64,000 nucleotides of DNA from Pyropia haitanensis (lineage: Eukaryota > Rhodophyta > Bangiophyceae > Bangiales > Bangiaceae): assembly GCA_008729055.1 (NCBI GenBank), contig SDUX01000005.1, forward strand, positions 2,997,018-3,061,017. Reading direction: 5' to 3'. Below the pieces are notes generated by a model. That model worked only from the letters and a program-made list of their open reading frames with translations, had not been told where the DNA came from and searched no databases. Of this stretch, positions 56,095-64,000 are shown in pieces. A program made the translations under genes and the position numbers. Positions within the stretch are counted from its first letter, which is position 1. Each line of letters opens with the position of its first letter.

Positions 56095-58202
56095 GGGGGC
56101 GACCAGCGATGCAAGAAAAAAAAAAAAAAAAGGGGGGGGAGGTCCTCGAGGGGAAGCGGGAAGGCGAGGGCGGACGGACGGTGGGCAGCGGAAGCGGATG
56201 GCGGCGGCACCGGCGCACGCCTGCCCGTCTTCCGACAGGGGAGTAGTGCACGCAAACCACCCGGCGGGGAGCCGCAGCGGCACCGCCCAGGAAAAAAGGG
56301 GGGAGAGGGCGAGGTGGGCAAACGGTCTACCACCCGCCCCGGCGTATGCCGACGGCCGAGGGGAACGGGGGATGAGGCGGGCGGGAGAGAATCGGCCGCC
56401 CCACGCGCGGCGGGAGCCTGTGCCGACACGCGACGACGCCGACGGCGGCCGCGCCGGCGACGACGACGGCCGCGGTGCTGGGCTCCCGCAAGTGTGGGCG
56501 TGGGTGTGGGCCGACGGGCGCGGCCCGAGGGGGCGCGTGGCCCCCTCCACCCACCAGAGGCGGGATCATCCGACTGGGTGGGTGTCCGTCCGCGGTGACA
56601 ACTGCGACCGGGACGTGTCAAGGGCGCTGCAGGCCGACGGGCGGCCGCGGGCAGGGGCTCGCGCCAACGGCGGGGTGGCGGGGGGGGGGCGTCGTGGCCA
56701 AAGAGGCGTCTCTGCCGAGAGGCCTGTGACAAATCGTGACGGCAGACGGGCGCGCGCCGCCAACGACGCCCCGGCCGAGGATCTGCCGATTGTACAGGCA
56801 GCCATCAAGTGGCACCCCTTGCAACCATACCTTTCCGAGTTGTAGACCTGCTCCACGTGCTCGGTCGACGCAGTCACGTGCGCATCATTCCTAGATGTTT
56901 TCTTCCTCGGCGGCATCAATACGAGGGCTTTAAGACGATCCTCGGCACGGCCTCGGCGCCACGGCGGCCACCGACATAATTTGGAAGCGCCCGCGGTCGC
57001 CCCCAAATGGCAGCGCGTGTCGCCAACGGAGGTGCCAACCCCACCCCTCGACCGACCGACCACCCCATCCGTGGCGTGTGCTGGCGGCAGCGCCCGACGG
57101 CGCCCATTGGTCGCCTACAAAATGTGGGCGGCCACACCCCCCGCACGCCGCGCTCCTTCCACTCGCCCGGCCGCCGCGGCCGCCGCCCATGCCATGCTCG
57201 CCGCGCGCGCGCCCGCGGCGCCGCGTCCCCCCGCACCGCGTTTGTTGCAGGTCCCCTTCCCAGGCAAGTCGCGCGAGCAAACACCCACCCCCCCCCCCCC
57301 TTCCCCCCCCCCCCCCCCACCAGCACTTTGCCCGCCGCCACCGCCGCCGCGGGCCGCCGCCGCGCGGCGCCGCCGCCTCACCGCCGCCTCGCCGCGGCGG
57401 CGGCACCCCCCGCCCCCCCCCCGCCCCGCTCCAGGCGCGCTGTTTCCACGTCATAAGCACGCCACAGAGGCACCATCACCCGCAGGCGCGCCCGACGGGT
57501 GGGTCTGAGGGGGGGGGGGGGGGGTGGGCGTCGAGTGCCTCTTCCCCCCGCTCCACGGCCCCCCCACCACCCCCCCCCCCTCCCCCCCCGACCCCTTCCT
57601 CCATCCGGGGGAGGTCGTCCCCTCTCCCTCCCGCCCCGCCGACGCCAGCGGCGTGGCCGCCCACGGCCAGCGCACGCGCCCGCCGCCGCGGCGCCCCGCG
57701 GGTCGGCCGCCAACGCTGGGGACCGCCGCGAGTGGAACCTCTGCCGCCCTGCCGGCGGGTCCCGCGCGGCCGCCGAGAAACGGCCCCCGCCGGCACGGGC
57801 GGCGCCGCGCTGCCACCCCGCGGGCCGCCACAGCCGCGCGCGCGCGGCGGTGGGCGCGCCGCGTCGGCCGCCGTCCCCGCTCGCGGCGGCGCTCACAAGG
57901 AACGCCAAAGGGGAAGCGGGGGCGACCGGGCGCGCGCCGCGGCGGTGCGTGTCGCCCGCCGTTCCCCCGCCGACGCTCCCCTGCCGTTGCCCGGCCTGCC
58001 CTTTGTCCGCTCTTCCCATTCTCTTTCGCGGTGACCTCGCGGCGTCACCACCCCCCCTGCCCTCCCCCCCATCACCCTGTCACCACTCTTGGACAGGAGG
58101 TCCCGGTGCGACCGCCCTCAGCCGCCGCTGACCATCCCACCGCCACCCACCCCCCCTCGCTCTCACCCCTTCCTTCCCTCCCCTACTTTGTCTCCCTCTG
58201 CC
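56095..58202. other. divergent intergenic region between glycosyltransferase and BCAT
   Basis: 2.1 kb. 56095-56560 and 57000-58200 are GC-rich with C/G runs; 56570-57000 is of balanced composition and the most promoter-like part. An A run lies at 56114-56129. Open frames are not protein-like, apart from an unremarkable minus-strand peptide near 56920 (MPPRKKTSRNDAHV). No gene supported. Confidence 0.45.
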
Positions 58203-59950
58203 ATGCTGCGCACCGCTGCCGCCGCGGCCGCGGCCGCGGCGGCGCCCCGCGCGCGGGTGCGGCCGCTCCCCCCCGCCGCCGCGGCGGCCGAGGCGGCGAC
58301 CGCCGCCGCGGCGGTCGCGGCGGTGCGGTCGGGCGCGGCGGGCTGGGGCAGCCTCTTCACCCCGCGTATGCTGTCCGCCGCGTGGGCGGCGGGGGAGGAG
58401 GGGGGGGGGTGGTCGCCGCCGGTCATTGGGCCGCACGAGCCGCTGTCGCTGGCACCGAGTGCGAGCTCCCTGCACTACGCGCTGCAGGTGTTTGATGTAC
58501 GTGACGGGCGGGAAGTTGGGGGGGGGGAGCCGGGGGGGGGGGGGGGTGGGAGCGTGGGGGGGGGGGGGAGGGGGGGGGTTTGGCTGGTTTGTGTTTGGCA
58601 GTGTGAGTGCTGCCGTGTGGCTTGGCAGTCGGGCGGCAGCGGTGGTCTTGGTGGGTTGGTGCGGCCCTGCGCTTGTCGGTGTGGCGCCAGCAGCGGTCGG
58701 CCGGCGGGAGCCTAGCGCGGCTCCCTTTGCCCGCGGCGCGCTGCTGACCACTCTCCCCGCCGCGGCGTCTCGTGCCCCCTCTGTGTATTTCCGTTTTGCG
58801 CCGTCGCTCCCCCCCTCCCCAGGGCTTCAAAGCGTACCGTGGGGTGGACAACCGCATGCGCCTGCTGCGCCCGGACATCAACCTGCGGCGGCTCGCGACG
58901 TCGGCGCAGCGCCTGACGCTGCCCGCCTACCCGCCCGACGCGCTGCTGCCGCTCATCACGCAGCTCGTCGCGCTCGACGCGCCCCTCTGGTGCCCGCCCG
59001 TGGGCGGCTCGGCGCCGGCGGCGGACGCCCCGACCGGCCCGCCGTCGTCGCCGTCGTCGGCGTCGCACCCGACAGGGAACAGCAACGCTGCTGCCGCCGC
59101 CGCCGCCGCCGCCGCGCACGCGCCCGACGCGGCGCGCACCAGCCTCTACCTCCGCCCCGTCATCCTGTCGACCGACGCCAAGCTGGGCGTCGCGGCGCCC
59201 CGGTCGGCGCTCCTCTACGTCATCGCCGCCCCCGTTGGCGGCTACTTTGGCGGCGGCGGCGCCCGCGCCGGCCTCAAGCTCCTCGCCGACACGAGCGTGA
59301 CGCGCGCCGCGCGGGGCGGCACGGGCGCCGTCAAGGCGGGCGCCAACTACGCGGGGACGATCGCGCCCGCGGCGGCGGCGGCGGCGGACCACGGGTGTGA
59401 CCAGATGCTGTGGGTGGGGGAGCGCGGGGAGGTGGCCGAGTGTGGGATGATGAACTTTTTCGCCGTCTACGCGTCGGGGGAGGTGGTCACGCCCGCCCTC
59501 GACGGCACCATCCTGCCGGGCGTCACCCGGCAGTGCGTGCTGGAGCTCGTCGACGGCCTCCGCCGCGACGACCGCGGCGGCGGCAGCGACGCGTGGCGGG
59601 CGGTGGAAGCGACGGTGCCGCTGGCGACGCTCCTCGCCGACGTGCAGGCCGGCCGCGTCGTCGAGCTGTTTGGCACCGGCACCGCCGCGTCGGTGCTGCC
59701 GGTGGCGGCGATCCGCCACGACGGGCGGGACTATGTGGTGGAGGGGGGGGGGGTGGGGCTGGGTGACCGCCTACGCGCGGCGCTCGATGGGATCGCGACG
59801 GGGCGGACGGCGGACGCGGCGGGCGGGCACCCGTGGACAGTGGTGGTGGGGGAGGAGGGGGTGGCGGGGGGGGAGGAGGTGGGGGGGGGGGGGGGGGGGG
59901 ATGGGGGGAGGCGCCGGCGGTACGGCACGGGGGGGGGTGGGGGGTGGTAG
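58203..59950 (+). CDS. BCAT: branched-chain-amino-acid aminotransferase
   Basis: PLP fold-type IV enzyme for the last step of Leu, Ile and Val synthesis and the first step of their breakdown, usually in plastid or mitochondrion. Exons 58203-58496 and 58823-59950; the 326-bp GT-AG intron in phase 0 splits the hallmark HYALQVFD / GFKAYRG. The Ala/Arg-rich N-terminus ([20 protein letters not shown]) fits a targeting peptide. Other landmarks are RLLRPDINLRRLATSAQRL, SLYLRPVILSTDAKLGVAAP, the PLP lysine K269 in GTGAVKAGANYAGT, QMLWVGERGEVAECGMMNFF, TPALDGTILPGVTRQCVLEL, VVELFGTGTAASVLPVAAI. The product is 473 aa; a Ser/Ala insert follows the CPPV block and the last 50 residues are Gly/Arg low complexity past a G run at 59742-59751, so the true C-terminus may differ. 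Confidence 0.95.
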
Positions 59951-60466
59951 CGCGGGGAGGGTGGGGGCGGGCGGGCGGCGCGCGCCGTGGGCGGCCGCTG
60001 ATGGCCACCGCGTGGCGGCCGCCGCGGCGCGCCGACGCTTTGCACGCGTTCCGGGCCGGTGGGCTGCATCGGCTGCAGCGGGTGTGCAGCGGGAGGAGCG
60101 GGAGGAGGGGGGGGGGACCGGCGGCACCACGCCGCCTACCTGTACAGCCGGGGCGCGCGTAGCCGCCGTCCCCCCCACCCCGTGTATGTACGACTAGAAC
60201 CACACGCAGACCGACGCGGCGGCCGCCGATGGCGCCGCCGTCGCCTGCAGTGTCAACGACCCGCCCCGGCGGCCGCCTTGCGTGTCAACGCCCGTGTCGA
60301 TCGCCGCCGGCGCGGCAGCGGCAGCGGCGGCCACGGTGCGCGCTGCGCCAGTCCCCAGCCGCTCGCGGTCGCTCGCGGCGGCACCCATCGCGTAGCATCG
60401 GTTCGACCCCCCCCCCCCCTCCGACGCGGGCGCGCCCCCTCCCCCTCGACCCGTCACCGGTCGACA
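59951..60466. other. convergent intergenic region
   Basis: About 515 bp between BCAT and the CS-like gene, GC-rich. No gene supported. Confidence 0.5.
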
Positions 60467-61894
60467 TCACGGGCGGGCGGCGTCCCCCCCCCCTGCGGCC
60501 GCCAGCGGCAGCGTCAGCGTCAGCACGCCCGTCGCGGCGGAAAACGCGGCGTCGACCCCCCCCCCCCCCCCGCCCCCACCACCACGGCGGCCGGCAGCCC
60601 CGCCGCGAGCACCACCCACCGCGTCTGCCCGTCGGCGGTCGTGGCGCCGACGGTCACGTCCGTTGGCGCCACGTCCACCGCCACCGCCGCCGCGGACGGC
60701 ACGCCGGGGAGGGCGGCGGTGAAGGTGAGCGCGCCGGGGGGGGCCGCCACGACGCTCCACACCGCCGCGACGACCACGGGGCGTGCCGCCGACGCGGGCG
60801 TGTCGGTGGCGGCCGCGGCGGTGGGGGTGGCGGTGGCCGTCGTGGCGGTGACGCCGCCGCCGCCGCCGCCGCCGCCGTCGTCGTCGACGACGACGGCGCC
60901 GTCGCCTGGGGAGAGGGGGAGGGTGGGCAGGAGGGCGGGAGAGCCGGGCGGTGACGACAGCCAGCTGTCGGCGGGGTCCCCCCCCCCCCCCCCCCCCGCC
61001 AGCGGGTAGCCGGCAGGGGAGTCGGCACCCGACGACGGCGGGTCCCCCCCCCCCCCAAGCGGGGAACCCCCCCCCAAACCCACCGCGTCCGGCTCGCCCA
61101 GCCCGCCCGCGTCGAGTGGCTCCAGCCGCAGCGCGTCCCAGTCGAGCGCGTCGACCTCCCCGCCCGCCGCGGGCAACGGGGACGCCGGCCAGCGGCCGGC
61201 GGGCGCGCCCGCCGCGACCGCCGCGACCGCCGCGGCGGCGGCGTCCACGGTCTCTGCCGCCGTCGCCGTCGCCGCCGCCACCGTGTTGGCCGACGGCGGG
61301 GGTGGCGGGGGTGGCGGCGACGACGGCGCGGCCGCCGGCGGCGGCGGTGGGGAGGGGGCGAGCAGCGCGTCGACGGAGCGGAGGTTGGCGGGGAGCGGCG
61401 GCACCAGCCACGGGTGGTCGCTGCCACCGCCGCCGCCGCTGCTGCTGCTGTTGCCGTCGCTACCACCGCTGTCGCCGTCGTTGTTGCCGTCGTCGCCATC
61501 GTCGTCGCCGTCACGCGTACCAAACAGGGCATCGACACTGGCGACAGCCGCCGTCCCCCCCCCCCCCCCCCCCCCCCCCCGCCGCCACCACCACCATCCC
61601 CATCCCCGCTCCCCCCCCCGCCGCCGCCGGCACCACCCCCACCCCCCCCCCCCCACCGCCCTTCTCATCCGCCTCGAGGAGCGTCAGCTCGGCGGCCAGC
61701 CGCGCCAGGTACGCCACCGGGTCGGCGTCGTACAGCGCGAGCGGCTCCGCCGCCGGCGGCGCCTCGACGGGCAACGCCGTCGCACCGGCGGCGGCGGCGG
61801 CCGCCGCCGCGGCGGCGGTGGCGGCGAGGACGTCCGCGGCGGTGTCCCCTGGGGAGGAGGGGTGCGCCGGCCGGCCGCCGCCGCCGCCGCCGCG

Positions 61895-61925
<31 letters not shown>

Positions 61926-62026
61926 TCGTCGTTGCCGTTGGTGTCGCCGTGGGCAGGGGTGGGGGGGGGGGCGGGATGCCTCCCTGGGGGGGAAGGGCAC
62001 CGCTGGGGGGGGGGAGTCGCCGCCAT
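60467..62026 (-). CDS. CS/PIH1-C-like domain protein
   Basis: Function not established. The C-terminal about 110 residues form a beta-sandwich-like pattern: VVAAPPGALTFTAALPGVPS, VAVDVAPTDVTVGATTADG and, after a 16-base C run (60556-60571), VDAAFSAATGVLTLTLPL. The order (LPGV, then D/V/T strands, then GVLTLTLP) is that of CS/HSP20-like domains and of the PIH1 C-terminal domain of Hsp90 cochaperones such as PIH1D1/Nop17. The preceding part is Gly/Ala/Asp-rich and disordered, with one helical segment (ALYDADPVAYLARLAAEL). It starts at ATG 62026 (MAATPPPQRCPSPPG) and crosses frames at a 26-base C run (61555-61580). No N-terminal PIH domain is visible, so a cochaperone role is only a suggestion. 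Confidence 0.5.
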
Positions 62027-63678
62027 GGCGTACGCCGCTGAGGTGGCGAGGGGGTGGGAGGGGGGGGCGGGGGGGGAGACCGCCAGAGGACGGGAGCGTA
62101 GCACCGGTCGCGCGCAGCGGACGGCGGGCGGCCGGGCGGGCCACGGGCGGCAGCGGGCGGTGGGGGTGGTCACCCCCCCCGTGTGGGGGTGGGTCGGGTG
62201 CGTGGCCGCGGCGGGCCACTCGCGGAATCCCGCTTTGAACGTTTGAAACCCCCCACGGCGGGTTCGCCGCGGGGGGGGGGGGGGGGGCGGGAGGGCGGGG
62301 GGGGGACTGCTGGCCATGGCGCCACCGCCGACGTGGCCATGGTGGCCGCGGTCGCGGTGGCGGCGGCGGTAGGGATGGTGGTGGTCGTGGTGGTGGGGGT
62401 GGTCGCCGCGGCGGTCGCCCCTGGTGGTGCAACGGCAGAGTGGCGGCGGCCGCGGCGGCCGCGGCGGCCGCGGCGGCGGGAAGCGGATGGGACAGCCGCT
62501 GCCCGCGTCGGCTGGTCTGCGCGCGCCGCCCACAACGGCCACCCCCGCGCACAGCCTGCGTGTCGGCCCCCCCCCCCCCCCCCGCCCCACCCCCCCGCTT
62601 CCGACTGCAAACCGCAACGGCCCGCCGCCAAGCGCTGTCCGCGGCGCCCACGCGCGCGGTCGCCCCCCCCCCCACCGCACCGGCAGACCCCACCCGCGGC
62701 GCCGCCGCGGGGCCCCCGCCGCCGCGCGGCGGTCGGCGGCGCCACGCCCGCCGCCGGCAGCCGGCGCTGCTCGACAATCCCCCCCCCGCGCTGCGCATTC
62801 CGCGCCGACGGTGGGGCGGCGGGGGGCGGCCAGCCAGCCTGTTGCACGGGGGTCTGGTGCTGCCGTCGGGGGGGGGGGGGGGGGGGGGCGGCGGCCACGC
62901 CGTCGTCGTGGGTGACCACCCCGTGGCGCGCGGCGATCCCCGCGACCAGCAACCCGCGGGGCGCCCCGTGTGGCTCTTTGGCGCCACCATTCAGGAGACG
63001 CTCCGTTCGGTGTCTTTGGCCAGTTGCTACAAGGACGAGTGGTCCCTCTGCTCCGACATCTCTTGGCGCTTTTCCCTCTATGCGTTTGCTGTCCCTGGTC
63101 CTCCGCTTGGATGGGGACGGTCCTCCGTATCTGGAGCAGCAATGACCGTCGTCGAGGGCGTCCACGCACTTGCCCCCTGCGGTCAGACGGACTTGCACAC
63201 GGAGACGGTAGCGGAGCTCTTCCCTGGAGGACGCGCCGACCGGGTGCTCGTCGCCTCGTCCGTCTCGTACCCGACGTTCGCTCCCCTCCCCGCGCGGAAG
63301 CGGCTGCCCCTGGGGTGGCCGACTGGCCGCACCGCCAGTGCGCTGTGCTCCCTGGCTGCGGCCCAGGACGGGAGCGGGTCGTTCGCACCTTGGCCGACCG
63401 GCGTGCCGTGAGGGTGGGCGACCGCGTCGGCCGCCGCGGCTCAGCTGGCGGCGGGGGCTACCCCGGTGGCGACGGGCGCAACCGCCGGGCCGGCGGGGTG
63501 GGTGGGGGGCGCCTGCGTGCCGAGCCGCGGCGGGCGGGTCTGCGCGTCCGGGGGCACCCCGCCGCCGCCGCCGCCGCCGCCGCCGCTGGCAACGTCTCCG
63601 TGACGGGTTCGAGGCGGTTTCACTTTGTCCGCCTGTTGCCCAGGTCGTGGGTGGTAGGGGAGGCCGCCGTCCACGCCA
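62027..63678. other. intergenic region near right edge
   Basis: 1.65 kb. 62027-62990 is GC-rich repeat with G runs (62269-62288, 62869-62888). 62990-63410 has balanced composition and may be a promoter region. The plus-strand frame around 63580-63690 (SVTGSRRFHFVRLLP, SWVVGEAAVHANGKYGG) is not repetitive and could be an exon, but it has no clear boundaries. Confidence 0.4.
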
Positions 63679-64000
63679 ATGGCAAGTATGGCGGCCGCCG
63701 CGGCGGCTGTTGTCTCTGCCGTTGCCGACGCGGCGGGCGCCCGCACCCGCGGCGTCGCCACCCTCGACAAGGATCCCTACCGGCGGGCGGGGGAGCCGCT
63801 GGCCGTCGCCCTCGTTGCTGCCCCCCCCCCCCCCCGCCGCCCGGGTGCCATCGCTCCGTGGCCCACCGGTTCTTGGACAGGGTCGCGTTGGTGGCGCTGG
63901 CGGTGGTGCTGGGGGTGCTGGGGGGTGGCGGTACCGCTGCTATCGCCGGCGTCGCCGCCGCGTACGCCGCGCTGGCAGCAGTCAATGCCGCCACCGCCGG
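63679..64000 (+). CDS. truncated membrane-protein candidate at right edge
   Basis: From ATG 63679 the frame gives MASMAAAAAAVVSAVADAAG and ATLDKDPYRRAGEPLAVALV. After a C run (about 63820-63834) another frame continues as VAHRFLDRVALVALAVVLGV followed by a second Ala/Ile/Val-rich stretch, two likely membrane segments. The gene runs off the window. No family is recognised and the frame join is assumed, so this is a weak call. Confidence 0.35.
   Translation, partial: MASMAAAAAAVVSAVADAAGARTRGVATLDKDPYRRAGEPLAVALVAAPPPPRRPGAIAPWPTGSWTGSRWWRWRWCWGCWGVAVPLLSPASPPRTPRWQQSMPPPP

Noticed and set aside
62440..63411. plus-strand frame ending at 63411 with a non-repetitive C-terminal 150 residues
   Set aside because: No start consistent with coding, no recognisable motif, and it lies in a balanced-composition stretch better explained as regulatory DNA; kept only as an unexplained gap.
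1..64000. CRISPR arrays, tRNA or rRNA genes, bacterial operons
   Set aside because: No regularly spaced palindromic repeats, cloverleaf with conserved loops or rRNA core sequence was recognised by eye; repeats present are simple triplet or hexanucleotide arrays and the retroelement ends. The introns and eukaryote-specific genes exclude a bacterial origin.

Overview
The window looks like nuclear DNA of a photosynthetic eukaryote with an extremely GC-rich genome. Genes have zero or one short intron (229 to 445 bp, GT-AG), they lie close together on both strands, and many proteins carry long Gly, Ala or Pro runs from GC-rich triplet repeats. The mix is a presumed organellar release factor 2, DIRS-like tyrosine-recombinase retroelements, a chondroitin-synthase-like glycosyltransferase and very few introns. 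It suggests a bangiophyte red alga (Porphyra/Pyropia type), but that is inference; a GC-rich green alga is not excluded.

Layout, left to right. A partial unrecognised gene on the minus strand at the left edge; a poorly coding gap (561-3764); a very large minus-strand BET-like protein with four bromodomains and a C-terminal NET domain (3765-11764); deoxyhypusine synthase (plus, one intron); ribosomal protein uL1/RPL10A (minus); a SelO/YdiU protein AMPylase with Cys instead of Sec (minus); UTP7/WDR46 small-subunit processome WD40 protein (minus). A 5.5 kb DIRS-order retrotransposon with identical terminal repeats (21508-26980) sits in the gap between UTP7 and DPM1. Then come dolichyl-phosphate mannosyltransferase DPM1 (plus, one intron); a minus-strand protein read here as an archaeo-eukaryotic-primase (PrimPol-like) protein with a zinc ribbon and AT-hooks (28754-32115); a VPS18-like protein without its beta-propeller (33652-36512); KAE1/OSGEP (minus, one intron); release factor 2 (plus, one intron); a WNK kinase fused to ankyrin repeats (minus, one intron); NAT10/KRE33 RNA acetyltransferase (plus); a CHSY/CHGN-type glycosyltransferase (minus); branched-chain aminotransferase (plus, one intron); a CS/PIH1-C-like domain protein (minus); and a truncated membrane-protein candidate at the right edge.

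Most genes are housekeeping functions in translation, ribosome biogenesis, tRNA modification, glycosylation and vesicle traffic. There is no operon logic, but several pairs are head-to-head with short shared upstream regions (BET/DHPS, KAE1/RF2, WNK/NAT10, glycosyltransferase/BCAT).

A recurring problem is that the reading frame of clearly conserved proteins breaks at long G or C homopolymers (7 to 26 bases). Those breaks are most easily explained by homopolymer length errors in the assembly, so spans given for such genes cross frames. Introns and frame breaks were placed by eye from protein family conservation; no transcript evidence was available.
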